A model generated the notes under the pieces. It was not told the DNA's origin, did no database searches, and saw nothing but the letters and a program-made list of their open reading frames with translations. Made by a program: the position numbers and the translations under genes. 64,000 bases of DNA from Acetobacter aceti NBRC 14818 (GTDB lineage: Bacteria > Pseudomonadota > Alphaproteobacteria > Acetobacterales > Acetobacteraceae). The stretch is from contig NZ_AP023410.1 in assembly GCF_000193495.2 (NCBI RefSeq), positions 1,674,001 through 1,738,000 on the forward strand, given 5' to 3'. Of the stretch, positions 29,166 through 38,884 are shown in pieces (position 1 is the first letter of the stretch; each line of letters opens with the position of its first letter).

Positions 29166-30623
29166 ATGCCTCAGCCGCCCCGGCCCAGCTCATCATCCCT
29201 TTTCCGTCGCAAACCCATGGATGCCGCCCCGGAAGACAGTGGTCTGAAACGTGTACTGGGCCCGGCCACTCTGGTCGCACTTGGCGTGGGCGCGACCATT
29301 GGTGCCGGGCTGTTCTCGCTGACAGGCATTGCGGCAGGCGACAATGCGGGGCCGGCCGTAACGCTGTCCTATATCATTGCCGCCATCGCCTGCGGATTTG
29401 CGGGGCTCTGTTACAGTGAACTGGCGGGCATGATTCCCGTCGCCGGAAGCGCCTACTCCTATGCTTATGTCACGATGGGCGAACTGATCGCGTGGATCAT
29501 CGGCTGGGATCTGGTGCTGGAATACGCCGTCGGGGCCGCAACGGTCTCAGTAAGCTGGTCGGGCTATGTGACCTCGCTCCTCGCCGGATGGGGCATTCAT
29601 CTACCGGCACGCTTCACGGCCTCACCGTTCCAGACCGTTCATCTGGCGGACGGCAGCACCGCCAGCGGCATCGCCAACGTACCGGCGGCCTTCATCATCA
29701 TTCTCGTCTCCCTGCTGCTGATCCGGGGAACCTCCGCCTCAGCGAAGGTGAATGCCGTCATTGTCGCTCTCAAACTGTCGGTCATTGCGGCCTTTATCGG
29801 CTTCGGCATCCCTTGGATCGACACGGCCAATTATCACCCGTTCATTCCGCCCAATGAGGGGACGTTCGGCCATTTCGGGTTTTCCGGCGTCATGCGTGCG
29901 GCGGGGACGATCTTCTTCGCCTATATCGGCTTCGATGCACTCTCGACGGCAGCTCAGGAGACCAGAAACCCCAAGCGCGACATTCCCATCGGTATTCTCG
30001 GCAGTCTGGCCATCTGCGCGCTGGCTTATGTCACCTTTTCCTTTGTGCTGACCGGAATCGTGAACTACGCCGATATGGCCGGAGACCCCGCCCCTGTCGC
30101 CACGGCCATCGACCGGACGCACATCACATGGCTTCAGATCGCCATCAAGTTCGGGATTATCGGCGGCTTCACTTCCGTGCTGTTGATGCTGCTGCTCGGA
30201 CAGAGCCGCGTCTTTTTCGCTATGTCCCGTGACGGCCTGCTGCCTGCTCTGTTCAGTCGGACCCATGCCCGCTTTCACACGCCGTGGCTGTCCAATCTGT
30301 TCTTCATGGTACTGACAGGACTGCTGGCCGCCTTCCTGCCGATTGCCGAGCTGGGCCACATGACGTCCATCGGCACGCTGCTCGCCTTCATCATTGTCTG
30401 TGTCGGCGTGCTGGTGCTCCGCCGTCAGGCTCCCGACGCCGAGCGAAAATTTCGCGTAGCGGGAGGTCCGATCATTCCCCTCGCCGGGATTCTGTCCTGT
30501 CTGGTTGTCATGGTATCTCTGGACGGCCTGACCTGGCTCCGACTCTTCGTGTGGCTCGGGATCGGTCTGGGTGTTTATTTTCTTTACGGACGCCAGAAAA
30601 GCAGACTCGCCGGAGCAGACTGA
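29166..30623 (+). CDS. APC-superfamily amino acid permease (CAT-like)
   Basis: Inner-membrane transporter of 485 residues with 12 or more helices. Helix 1 carries the unwound [15 protein letters not shown] motif typical of APC carriers, followed by [30 protein letters not shown], in pieces, as in cationic amino acid transporters of the CAT subfamily. Its divergent arrangement with glyA, 172 bases apart, suggests an amino acid substrate but does not name it. ATG at 29166 is chosen over the longer open frame from 28995. Confidence 0.88.
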   Translation: MPQPPRPSSSSLFRRKPMDAAPEDSGLKRVLGPATLVALGVGATIGAGLFSLTGIAAGDNAGPAVTLSYIIAAIACGFAGLCYSELAGMIPVAGSAYSYAYVTMGELIAWIIGWDLVLEYAVGAATVSVSWSGYVTSLLAGWGIHLPARFTASPFQTVHLADGSTASGIANVPAAFIIILVSLLLIRGTSASAKVNAVIVALKLSVIAAFIGFGIPWIDTANYHPFIPPNEGTFGHFGFSGVMRAAGTIFFAYIGFDALSTAAQETRNPKRDIPIGILGSLAICALAYVTFSFVLTGIVNYADMAGDPAPVATAIDRTHITWLQIAIKFGIIGGFTSVLLMLLLGQSRVFFAMSRDGLLPALFSRTHARFHTPWLSNLFFMVLTGLLAAFLPIAELGHMTSIGTLLAFIIVCVGVLVLRRQAPDAERKFRVAGGPIIPLAGILSCLVVMVSLDGLTWLRLFVWLGIGLGVYFLYGRQKSRLAGAD

Positions 30624-30695
30624 TCCAGTGAGACAAATCATGATCCGGTATTGAAACGCTCCTCAACCTGAGAGAACGCCCTTTTTACCGGATCA

Positions 30696-30725
30696 AACGC
30701 CCTGCTTAAGCAAGAAGGGTGTTTC
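30696..30725 (+). terminator. Possible terminator after the permease gene
   Basis: AAACGCCCT and AGGGTGTTT pair over 9 bp with one G-U, enclosing a small GCTTAAGC palindrome. No U-tract follows. The rest of the 283-base gap (30624-30906) shows no gene that I can support. Confidence 0.35.
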
Positions 30726-30906
30726 TGCGGGTGGTGTAGTGGCAGGGCTCTTACTATTACCGACAGGTAAACAGCCGTCCGGCATTGCATGAAAACGGCA
30801 TCTCTTTTGAAAGTATGCTGGAACTTTCCTGCTCTGACGCGATATACACCAGCATCAGGCCGTACTTGACCAAGGCGCGGCTCCCATAAAAACATCGGTT
30901 GATCCC

Positions 30907-32223
30907 GTGCTGCTTCTCCTGATGGGCGTCCTTGCCGTCGTCCTGCTGATTGCCATCAACATCCTCATTTCTCTCTCGGAAATCTCGTTCGCAGCCGCGC
31001 GCGATGTCAGACTGCGATCCCGCGCCGAAGCCGGTGACGAACGGGCGACGGCCTTCCTCGCCATGCGTCGCAACAGTGGTCAGGTGATGACCGTGCTTCA
31101 AATTCTTCTGAACGCGGTTGGAATCCTCGGCGGTATCGTCAGCTCCGATATGCTGACCCCACCGCTTTCAGACATTTTCAGAAGCTGGGGACTCAGCAAC
31201 GCCTCCGCTGACAGTCTCGGCGCTACGATCAGCTTCATATTCATCACCGGCACGTTTGTCGTTTTTGCCGATCTGCTCCCCAAGCGCATCGCCATGAACG
31301 CGCCAGACCGGATCGGGCTCGCCATCGGATGGTTCCCCTCGACGGCGCTGCATCTGCTCTATCCGTTTGTCTGGGTCTTCTCCAAGATTTCCGACGCGCT
31401 GCTCCGCGCCCTGAAAATACCGGCTGCCTCCGCTGTCGAACCCGTCACACCGGAAGACCTGCGCGCCATTCTTGCTGCTGGCACCGCCTCCGGCGTGCTG
31501 CTGGAGCAGGAACATCTGATGATCCAGAACGTGCTGGGTCTTCAGGATCGCGCTGTTAGCTCCGCCATGACGCCCCGTGACGAAATCGTCTTTCTCGATG
31601 TGCAGGAAACGCCGGACACTTTGCGCAACAAGGTCCGTCACGACTCCTATTCCCGTTATCCGCTCTGCAATGGCGGCCTCGATCACGTTATCGGTTCAGT
31701 GCGCATCGAGGATATTTTCGTCGCCTCTGCCGATGAGAAAGGCGCTCTGCCGCTTGGTCGCCTGCGCCGCGATGTGCTGTCCGTCCCGGAGACACTCAAT
31801 CTGTGGGATACACTCGCCCAGTTCGATGCCCACGGTGCAGGCTTTGCGCTCGTCATCAGTGAATACGGGCTAGTCGTCGGGCTGATTACCTTCAAGGATA
31901 TCATGGGCGCGCTGATGGACGGGCTGGCGACGCCGTTTGAGGAGCAGCTTATCGTTCAGCGTGACGAGAACTCATGGCTGATCGACGGCGCAGCCCCGAT
32001 CGGGGATGTCATCCGTGAACTCGGTGTGGCCGACCTGCCGGACAGCAGTTCCTTCGACACGATCGCGGGATTTGTCATGCATCGTCTCCGTCGCATGGCC
32101 CGCAAGGCGGATCATACGGACGCTTCCGGTTTCCGCTTTGAGGTGGTCGATGTCGAGGGCTTCCGCATCAACCAGTTGCTGGTGACCCGCCTGCCCCGCA
32201 CGGAAGAATCCGAGACAGCCTGA
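30907..32223 (+). CDS. CNNM/CorC-HlyC family membrane protein with CBS domains
   Basis: Protein of 438 residues: an N-terminal DUF21/CNNM membrane domain (helices near residues 1-22, 60-85, 95-120), two CBS domains (SAMTPRDEIVFLDV near residue 218, then LVISEYGLVVGLITFKDIMGAL near 318), and a C-terminal CorC/HlyC domain. The family is linked to magnesium and cobalt efflux or homeostasis; the old name hemolysin is misleading. A GTG at 30907 is the probable start (an ATG lies 5 codons in). It ends 13 bases before the convergent mutL. Confidence 0.88.
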   Translation: MLLLLMGVLAVVLLIAINILISLSEISFAAARDVRLRSRAEAGDERATAFLAMRRNSGQVMTVLQILLNAVGILGGIVSSDMLTPPLSDIFRSWGLSNASADSLGATISFIFITGTFVVFADLLPKRIAMNAPDRIGLAIGWFPSTALHLLYPFVWVFSKISDALLRALKIPAASAVEPVTPEDLRAILAAGTASGVLLEQEHLMIQNVLGLQDRAVSSAMTPRDEIVFLDVQETPDTLRNKVRHDSYSRYPLCNGGLDHVIGSVRIEDIFVASADEKGALPLGRLRRDVLSVPETLNLWDTLAQFDAHGAGFALVISEYGLVVGLITFKDIMGALMDGLATPFEEQLIVQRDENSWLIDGAAPIGDVIRELGVADLPDSSSFDTIAGFVMHRLRRMARKADHTDASGFRFEVVDVEGFRINQLLVTRLPRTEESETA

Positions 32224-32236
32224 CGGTTTCTTCGCT

Positions 32237-34102
32237 TTAACGACGCCGGAACAGCAGTTCCAGGTCATTGCGTGTCAGCCTCACCCATGTCGGGCGTCCG
32301 TGCGAACAGGTGCCCGCACGCGGTGTCTCCTCCATGCGACGCAGCAGCGCATTCATTTCCGGAATGGTGAGGTTACGGCCCGCCCGGATGCTGCCGTGAC
32401 AGGCCATGCGGGCGATCACCGCATCCAGTCGCGCATCCAGAGTGGGTGTTTCCTCAATACTGGCGAGGTCATCCGCGTCCAGTTCCTCCGCCAGATCCCG
32501 CAACAGATTCACGGCTGAGGCATTGCCGAGCAGCGCAGGCAGGGAGCGGACCAGCACGGCTCCAGCGCCAAACGGCTCCAGATCGATTCCGAGTTTCGAC
32601 AGCGCATCGGCACGTGACACCAGCAGATCCGCCTGACTGCGGGACAATTCCACCACATCCGGCACCAGCAGACGTTGGGCGCGGATGGTGCCGGAGAGAA
32701 ACTGCTCACGCAGAACCTCATGTGTCAGCCGCTCATGCGCGGCATGCTGATCCACCAGAACCATATTGTCATCGGCAGTTACGGCGATGATGTAGGTGCT
32801 GAGCACCTGCGCCACCGCCGCACCGAGAGGGTGATCTTTTTCCGGGCCGACTGCTGGAGAAATGGTGCCAGCCTGCGGATCGTCTGGCTGCACAGGTAAA
32901 GCAGGTGACTGATTTCCATTTTCCACACCATCCAGCATCACTGAAACAGGCGGATCCGGGGCGAAGATGCGGGCTGCGGGTTGAGCGCCCAGCGCCAGAA
33001 ACGGCTCGGCAAATCCCTCCGAGCGCGGCACTTCCGGTGGATAGACGATCCGGGCTGGACGTGGTGCGGAAAAGCCCGGCCGCACACCCGCCGTTCCAGC
33101 CCCCAGTCCAAGCGCCCGCGTGATCGTGCCGATCACCAGTGATCGCACCCCGGCTTCATCGGCAAAACGGAGTTCTGTCTTGGCGGGATGGACGTTCACA
33201 TCGACCTGCTCATAAGGCAACGACAGGTTGATGACAGCCACGGGATGACGACCGGACTCAATAACACGGCGATACGCGACGCGGATGGACGTACGCAGCA
33301 GCGGATCGACCACGGCGCGACCGTTGACCAGCATGAACTGTCCGGCTGTCGTCGGTCTGTGAACGGATGGGCTGCATGCAAAGCCCGACAGCTTCATGTC
33401 GCCGCGCACACCGTCCAGTTTCAGCAGACCATCCGCGTCTTCAATTCCGAGAAGCGCCGCCGCCCGTGCTTCGAGCGTTTCAGAGGGGCGATCAAGGATG
33501 GTGCGCCCATCCGCTTCCATGAAGAACGCCACATCGGGAGCCGTCAGCGCCAGACGACGGACCGCCGCTTCAGCGTGTGATCCTTCCACCCGGGCGCTCT
33601 TGAGAAACTTCCGACGGGCGGGCGTGGCGAAGAACATATCTTCGACCAGAATCGAGGTACCTTTTTCGCCTGAGCAAGGCTCTGGAGGAGAAATCTCGCC
33701 ACCCGCGACGTGGATGCGCCACGCGCAGTCACTGTCCGCCTTGCGGGAGGTAATGGTCAGACGCGCCGCAGCCCCCACGGACGGCAGCGCCTCACCCCGG
33801 AAACCAAGGGTAGCGATCCGCACCAGTGTCTCATCGGACAGCTTTGACGTGCAGTGACGTTGCACGGCCAGCGCCAGTTCATCAGGCGTCATGCCAATGC
33901 CATCGTCCGTGACGACAATACGATCAGCGCCACCATTGACGATGGCGACGCGGACACGTTGCGCCTTTGCATCCAGCGCGTTTTCCACCAGTTCCTTGAG
34001 GGCCGCGGCAGGGCGCTCAATCACCTCACCGGCGGCGATACGGTTGATGACGGCATCGGAAAGCCGACGCAGAACGGGCTGGAAAGGAACAGGTTTGGAC
34101 AT
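32237..34102 (-). CDS. mutL: DNA mismatch repair protein MutL
   Basis: Links MutS mismatch recognition to strand removal. It has 621 residues. The GHKL ATPase domain has VIERPAAALKELVENALDA and DDGIGM, then GFRGEALPS. The C-terminal domain carries the endonuclease metal motif VDQHAAHERLTHE (DQHA-x2-E-x4-E), plus ACHGSIRAG and CSHGRPT, so it should be a nicking-type MutL, as expected where no Dam/MutH pair exists. It is convergent with the CNNM gene. Confidence 0.96.
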   Translation of the reverse strand: MSKPVPFQPVLRRLSDAVINRIAAGEVIERPAAALKELVENALDAKAQRVRVAIVNGGADRIVVTDDGIGMTPDELALAVQRHCTSKLSDETLVRIATLGFRGEALPSVGAAARLTITSRKADSDCAWRIHVAGGEISPPEPCSGEKGTSILVEDMFFATPARRKFLKSARVEGSHAEAAVRRLALTAPDVAFFMEADGRTILDRPSETLEARAAALLGIEDADGLLKLDGVRGDMKLSGFACSPSVHRPTTAGQFMLVNGRAVVDPLLRTSIRVAYRRVIESGRHPVAVINLSLPYEQVDVNVHPAKTELRFADEAGVRSLVIGTITRALGLGAGTAGVRPGFSAPRPARIVYPPEVPRSEGFAEPFLALGAQPAARIFAPDPPVSVMLDGVENGNQSPALPVQPDDPQAGTISPAVGPEKDHPLGAAVAQVLSTYIIAVTADDNMVLVDQHAAHERLTHEVLREQFLSGTIRAQRLLVPDVVELSRSQADLLVSRADALSKLGIDLEPFGAGAVLVRSLPALLGNASAVNLLRDLAEELDADDLASIEETPTLDARLDAVIARMACHGSIRAGRNLTIPEMNALLRRMEETPRAGTCSHGRPTWVRLTRNDLELLFRRR

Positions 34103-34182
34103 GCTGGAGGTAGTTTAGCCCATTCGACGCGGTGACGGAATCACGCTTTACCTCGTGGCCACGATAAGGCACGACGAGGCTC

Positions 34183-34656
34183 ATGACCCGTATCTATATT
34201 GATGCCGATGCCTGCCCGGTTAAGGACGAAACCTACCGTGTGGCGGGCCGCTACAAACTGCCCGTCGCGGTTGTCTCGAACCGCATGATCGTGATTCCTG
34301 ACTCGCCGCTCATTGAGCGCGTCGTGGTGGAAGCAGGACCGGATGTCGCCGACGACTGGATCGCGGAGCATGCGCAGGAAGGCGACATCGTTGTGACTGG
34401 CGATATTCCTCTGGCGGCACGCTGTGTGGAAAAAGGCGCGAGCGTGATTGACTCGAAGGGAAAGATTCACGACGCCAACTCCATCGGAATGGCGCTCGCC
34501 ATGCGCAATCTGATGACTGATCTCCGTTCTGCCGGGATGGAAACGCCCGGTGGCCCCTCGTTCAGCAAGACGGATCGCTCACGCTACCTTTCTGCGCTCG
34601 ATACGCTGGTGGTGCGTCTGCGGAAACCCCGTTTTCGGATTCCTGTCGCGCCGTAA
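34183..34656 (+). CDS. YaiI/YqxD family (UPF0178) protein
   Basis: 157-residue cytoplasmic protein of the DUF188 family. The opening TRIYIDADACPVKDETYR and the acidic VVTGDIPLAARCVEKGA segment define the family, which is distantly related to PIN/NYN nuclease folds. No function is established. It stands alone between the divergent mutL and the convergent Agt-type gene. Confidence 0.9.
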   Translation: MTRIYIDADACPVKDETYRVAGRYKLPVAVVSNRMIVIPDSPLIERVVVEAGPDVADDWIAEHAQEGDIVVTGDIPLAARCVEKGASVIDSKGKIHDANSIGMALAMRNLMTDLRSAGMETPGGPSFSKTDRSRYLSALDTLVVRLRKPRFRIPVAP

Positions 34657-34742
34657 GATGTATGGGGCGCTTCCTGTCCCGATCTTACGATCTTGAAATC
34701 CTGTCTCTGACGAAACTACCGGACGACAGAGTTCAAACAGGC

Positions 34743-35768
34743 CTAGAATGGTATAAGCGTGTTCTCAAACATGTCTGCACAGGTCTCCCATGTAAACCGT
34801 TCCGCATGGGTGCGACAGGCGGCACGATCACCCTTCAACGCCTGCAGACAGGCAGCGCGCAGATCATCATTGACGGCACCGACGCACCCTTCCGCACCGG
34901 CCAGAATGTCCTTTGGTCCTGTCACATCATAAGCAGCGACCGGTGTGCCACAAGCCAGAGCTTCCAGAACCACCAGCCCGAACGTATCCGTGAGGCTTGG
35001 AAACACGAACACATCGCCGCCGGCATAAGCCGCCGCCAGCGCACCCTCTTCCAGTCGTCCCGTAAAGATCGCCTGCGGAAAATTCTTTTCCAACGCAGCA
35101 CGATGCGGGCCATCGCCCACAACAACCTTTGTGCCCGGCAGATCAAGAGACAGAAAGGCCTCGATATTTTTCTCGACCGCCAGCCGCCCGACATGAATGA
35201 AGACCGGACCTGAAATGCCCAACTCAGCCTTCCAGTCCCTGCGCGGCTCCGGTGTGAAACGTGCGAGATCGACACCCCGTGTCCAGGGCATCACACGAGT
35301 GAAGCCACGGGCAGACAAATCTTCACGCAGGCTGGCGGTCGCGGCCAGCGTGCCCTGCGACCGGTTATGGAAGCGTCTCAGCAGCGCATAGGCTGGATCA
35401 AGCCCCCAGCCCAGACGGGCCTGAACATATTCCGGAAAACGTGTGTGGTATGAAGTGGTAAATGGAACACTATGTTTACGTGCCCAGCGCCATGCTGCCC
35501 AACCGACAGGGCCTTCGGTGACAATGTGCAGAACATTCGGTCTGAAAATCTTGACCAACTCTCTGAAACGCCGACCGGGATTGAGAGCGAGTGGTATTTC
35601 CGGATAACTCGGACACGGGATGGTGCGGAAACGATCCGGCCCGATGACCTCCACCTCATGCCCTTTCGCTCTGAGCATGTTGACGATGGTGGTCATGGTA
35701 CGCACGACGCCATTGACCTGTGGCGTCCATGCGTCCGTCGCTATCAGTATTCGCAAGCCAGACCTCAT
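34743..35768 (-). CDS. Agt-type glycosyltransferase (probable diacylglycerol glycosyltransferase)
   Basis: GT4-family enzyme of 341 residues close to the SQD2/MgtA-type group: LIATDAWTPQVNGVVRTM at the N-terminus, HTRFPEYVQARLG, then FVFPSLTDTFGLVVLEALACG for the sugar-nucleotide site. In several alphaproteobacteria a glycosyltransferase of this kind (Agt) lies beside plcP and glycosylates the diacylglycerol PlcP releases, replacing phospholipid with glycolipid under phosphate shortage. Here it follows the PlcP-type gene by 86 bases on the same strand, which supports that role. Its sugar is not determined. A mannosyltransferase of another pathway is the main alternative. Confidence 0.82.
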   Translation of the reverse strand: MRSGLRILIATDAWTPQVNGVVRTMTTIVNMLRAKGHEVEVIGPDRFRTIPCPSYPEIPLALNPGRRFRELVKIFRPNVLHIVTEGPVGWAAWRWARKHSVPFTTSYHTRFPEYVQARLGWGLDPAYALLRRFHNRSQGTLAATASLREDLSARGFTRVMPWTRGVDLARFTPEPRRDWKAELGISGPVFIHVGRLAVEKNIEAFLSLDLPGTKVVVGDGPHRAALEKNFPQAIFTGRLEEGALAAAYAGGDVFVFPSLTDTFGLVVLEALACGTPVAAYDVTGPKDILAGAEGCVGAVNDDLRAACLQALKGDRAACRTHAERFTWETCADMFENTLIPF

Positions 35769-35854
35769 TCAGACAGAGGATAACTTTGGTTTTCAGAATT
35801 CTATAGAGCCGGAATACGGCTATCAGGTCTTGAGATACGATGAAGGAGAACAGT

Positions 35855-36745
35855 TCAACCAGGCTCCCGGACCGACGTCATGCTCACAGTGCCTTCCTCA
35901 TTCCGACGGGACATCATGTTCTCTGGCCAGCGAAATCTGCTACCTACCGTTGGCACATCCCGGGCCGGAGCAGGCGTTTTACGGCTCCAGTCAATCAGCG
36001 AGAACTGGCCGTGCCTGTCCTCAACAAGGCCGGTACAGCTTTCCACCCAGTCCCCTGTATTCATGTAGCAGACACCATCGATTATCCGGATTTCTGGACT
36101 ATGGATGTGGCCGCAGATAATACCATCCGCACCCGCCTGTCGTGCCTCCTTGGCCAGCGCTTCTTCAAACCGGTCAATAGCTTTTACTGCTCCTTTGACC
36201 TGCCGCTTTGCCCACGCAGAGAAAGAGCGATACGGCAGGCCCAACCGACGCCTTACGCCATTGATCCAGCGGTTCAGCACAAGAGCTGCCGTATAGGCCT
36301 GATCACCCAGAAGCGCGAGAACCGGCGCGTAACGCACGACACTGTCAAACTCGTCACCGTGCAGGACCAGATAGCGCTTGCCATCAGCAGTGACATGGTC
36401 TGCGCGTGGCAGCAGACGAACGCCCGCCACTTCCAGATTCATCGGAAGCCAGCGACGAAACATCTCGTCATGGTTGCCGGGAATATAGATAACATCCGTC
36501 CCATGACGGGCCATGCGCAGGATGACCTGCAACAGTTCATCGTGATGATTGTCCCAGTACCATGACCGGCGCAGCCGCCATCCGTCGATGATGTCACCGA
36601 CCAGATAAAGCTTTTCGCAGGAAATGGATTTCAGGAAATCGGCTGCGAGCGCCGCCTGACTTCCCCTGGTTCCGAGATGAATATCGGACAGAAACACCGC
36701 ACGATAGGGTGTTTGCCCGGCGAGGGAAGTATCAACAAAGCTCAT
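35855..36745 (-). CDS. plcP: PlcP-type phospholipase C (metallophosphoesterase)
   Basis: Often labelled UDP-2,3-diacylglucosamine diphosphatase, but the sequence fits the PlcP family, which removes the phospho-headgroup from phospholipids to give diacylglycerol. All five metal motifs are present: FLSDIHLGTRG, GDIIDGWRLRRSWYW, PGNHDE, LHGDEFD and CGHIHSPE. The GDWVESCTG ending and the RSWYWDNHHDE segment are PlcP marks. It has 296 residues from ATG 36745 (a GGAG-like site upstream); the longer frame from 36832 would run through a candidate Pho box. It is the first gene of a pair with the Agt-type enzyme and divergent from a lipid kinase. Confidence 0.85.
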   Translation of the reverse strand: MSFVDTSLAGQTPYRAVFLSDIHLGTRGSQAALAADFLKSISCEKLYLVGDIIDGWRLRRSWYWDNHHDELLQVILRMARHGTDVIYIPGNHDEMFRRWLPMNLEVAGVRLLPRADHVTADGKRYLVLHGDEFDSVVRYAPVLALLGDQAYTAALVLNRWINGVRRRLGLPYRSFSAWAKRQVKGAVKAIDRFEEALAKEARQAGADGIICGHIHSPEIRIIDGVCYMNTGDWVESCTGLVEDRHGQFSLIDWSRKTPAPARDVPTVGSRFRWPENMMSRRNEEGTVSMTSVREPG

Positions 36746-36802
36746 GGCGCTCCGTCCCGCAGGAGGTCTGCCTTCGTGTAGAGCATCCCCGTCAGCGGCT
36801 AC

Positions 36803-36820
36803 ATGACAGTTCCATGATTT
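36803..36820 (-). promoter_or_regulatory. Candidate Pho box upstream of plcP
   Basis: On the minus strand, AAATCAT-GGAA-CTGTCAT: two 7-mers with the 11-base period of PhoB sites (consensus CTGTCAT, 4-nt gap, CTGTCAT). The proximal half is perfect; the distal half matches 4 of 7. It is about 58 bases from the plcP start and sits in the shared plcP/kinase gap. Confidence 0.5.
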
Positions 36821-36907
36821 CTGGAAAACCACGGTGTCGGATCATGGTGCTCCTGCGTTGATCAGGTGAAATTGAAAGTTCACCGCACGCCAGGAAAGAC
36901 CGACCGC

Positions 36908-37777
36908 ATGTATGTCATCCACAACCCCACCGCAGGCCGCAGGAATACCGGCCGGTTGTGGAACGTGCTCGATTGCCTCGCCAGTCACGGCATTCCACTG
37001 AAGATTCTTGAAACGCAATATGCCGGCCATGCCACGGAACTGGCCCGCACAGCGGTTCGTCAGGGCGCGGATATGGTGGTCGCGGCCGGAGGGGACGGCA
37101 CGATTGCAGAAGTCGTCGCCGGCATGATGCACTCTGACACGCGTCTCGGGATCATCCCTCTTGGCACGGCGAATGTCCTTGCCCACGAATTCAATCTGCC
37201 TTTCGCCCCCAAAGCACTGGCAGCCGTGCTCGGCTCGGATGGCGGGACACCCCTCTGGCCCGGAATCCTGAAATCATCAGATCACTCAAGACTGTTTGTG
37301 CAGATGGTTGGCGCTGGTTTCGATGCGCATGTCGTGCATCATATCGACCTTGGCACAAAGCGCCTGCTGGGTCGGGGCGCTTATGTGCTCCAGACTGTTC
37401 GGGAACTGCCGCGTTACCAGTTTCCCTCACTGTGCGTTCGGGCCGATGGCAAGGAATATCATGCAGCCAGTGTGATTGTGAGCAAGGGTCGTCTTTATGG
37501 CGGCCCTTATCTGCTGTCATCGGACGCCCTGCCCGGTGAACCCGGTTTTTCCGTCACGCTTTTTGAACATGGTGGCGTTTCCTCCGCCCTGATGGCGGGG
37601 ATTTCCCTGCCGCAAGGCAAGATGGGCAGTCTGCCCGGGGTGCAGACTGTACGTGCCTCGCATATAGAAATCACGACACCTGAAGGATTGCCCGTGCAGG
37701 CGGATGGAGATCCGGCAGGCATACTGCCGTTCGAAATTATGGATGCGTCAGGACCGGTGATGCTGGCAGCGGGCTGA
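36908..37777 (+). CDS. Diacylglycerol/sphingolipid kinase-family lipid kinase
   Basis: 289-residue soluble lipid kinase with the DAGK catalytic fold: HNPTAGRRN at the start, VVAAGGDGTIAEVVAG (GGDGT nucleotide motif, about residue 62) and IIPLGTANVLAHEF (about residue 85), with a beta-sandwich C-terminal domain ending VQADGDPAG. It probably phosphorylates diacylglycerol to phosphatidic acid. Divergent from plcP with 162 bases between, it could reuse or limit the diacylglycerol that PlcP makes. ATG at 36908 is chosen over the longer frame at 36866 because the conserved MYVIHNPTAG starts there. Confidence 0.87.
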   Translation: MYVIHNPTAGRRNTGRLWNVLDCLASHGIPLKILETQYAGHATELARTAVRQGADMVVAAGGDGTIAEVVAGMMHSDTRLGIIPLGTANVLAHEFNLPFAPKALAAVLGSDGGTPLWPGILKSSDHSRLFVQMVGAGFDAHVVHHIDLGTKRLLGRGAYVLQTVRELPRYQFPSLCVRADGKEYHAASVIVSKGRLYGGPYLLSSDALPGEPGFSVTLFEHGGVSSALMAGISLPQGKMGSLPGVQTVRASHIEITTPEGLPVQADGDPAGILPFEIMDASGPVMLAAG

Positions 37778-37812
37778 GAAAGACTGATACGCTGCGTTGT
37801 CTGTGTGGCTTT

Positions 37813-38850
37813 TCAGGGAGACAGAACAATTCTCCCATCCAGCCCTCCCTGTCGTGTTTTCATCAGGGCTGTATCGAAAGATTCCAGAGGCAGAACCTCC
37901 GAGATGGGAGAACGCATGACACCACGGGCCAGAAGTTCAATCGCCTCATAAAGATCATCAAGGGTCGAACCCACCGACCCAAGCAGCGTGATTTCCCGCA
38001 CAATGAAATCGATGGGATGAGACTGAAAAGCGTCGGTCGTGTAACCAAGCATCACCATTCGTCCACGACGACGCAGCATATTCAGGGCGCTGCTCATCGC
38101 CGCCTGCGTGCCGAGCAGTTCGAAAACAGCATCAGCGCCTTCACCGGTCAGTTCCCGCACACGGCTCGCTACATCAGGCGTTTCCAGCACATCAATGATG
38201 TGTTCCGCCCCCATCTCCAGTGCAATCTGCGCTCGGGCGCCGCCGCGTCCGACCGCAATGACCCGGCCTCCCGCCTGACGGGCATATTGCAAAAGAGCGA
38301 GCCCTACACCGCCAGTTCCATTGATGACTACCCAATCTCCCGGATGGATGGCCGCCATACGTCCCGCATGCACTGCCGTGGAGCCCGCGCACCCCATGGT
38401 CGCGGCCTCAGCGAGATCGACATGCTCCGGCACAGGCACGCAGTTTTTCACGGGAACAGTGATGTATTCGGCATAACCACCATCACTTGAGAAACCCGGT
38501 TGGGCCTTTGGTTGCGGACACAGATGATCGTCACCCATGCGACAGTAACGACACCTGCCGCAACCGACATAGTAATACACGACGACCTTGCGGCCTTCCC
38601 ACGTCTGGTCCACGCCCGCACCGCAGGCATCGACCGTTCCGGCAATTTCATGCCCGACCGTAAAATCCCTTTTGCCGAGATCGAGCAATCCATCCTGAAT
38701 ATGCAGGTCCGTGCGGCACACACCACAGGCGGCAATTCTCACACGGACCTCCCCCGCTTCCGGCTCAGGGATTGAGACAGCCCGCAAGGCGAAGGGCCGG
38801 TTCGGAGAGACAAGCTGTACAGCTTTCATCGTCATGGATGAAGGAGACAT
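37813..38850 (-). CDS. Zinc-dependent medium-chain alcohol dehydrogenase
   Basis: 345 residues, MDR superfamily. Catalytic zinc ligands sit in AACGVCRTDLHIQDG and VGHEIAGTV, structural zinc cysteines in GCGRCRYCRMGDDHLC, and the Rossmann motif is INGTGGVGLALLQYA. It oxidises an alcohol or reduces an aldehyde with NAD(P). The start at ATG 38850 follows AGGTGA. It is the last gene of the ydfG-ppk2-adh run, 35 bases after ppk2. The substrate is unknown. Confidence 0.9.
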   Translation of the reverse strand: MSPSSMTMKAVQLVSPNRPFALRAVSIPEPEAGEVRVRIAACGVCRTDLHIQDGLLDLGKRDFTVGHEIAGTVDACGAGVDQTWEGRKVVVYYYVGCGRCRYCRMGDDHLCPQPKAQPGFSSDGGYAEYITVPVKNCVPVPEHVDLAEAATMGCAGSTAVHAGRMAAIHPGDWVVINGTGGVGLALLQYARQAGGRVIAVGRGGARAQIALEMGAEHIIDVLETPDVASRVRELTGEGADAVFELLGTQAAMSSALNMLRRRGRMVMLGYTTDAFQSHPIDFIVREITLLGSVGSTLDDLYEAIELLARGVMRSPISEVLPLESFDTALMKTRQGGLDGRIVLSP

Positions 38851-38884
38851 GGGATCACCTGCGGGTTGGTGGACAGGGATGAAT

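Noticed and set aside
30638-30895. 85-codon minus-strand frame between the permease and CNNM genes
   Set aside because: No ribosome binding site and a composition unlike real genes here.
35855-36745. LpxH (UDP-2,3-diacylglucosamine diphosphatase)
   Set aside because: The RSWYWDNHHDE and GDWVESCTG segments, and the adjacent Agt-type gene, fit PlcP better; no lipid A gene is nearby.
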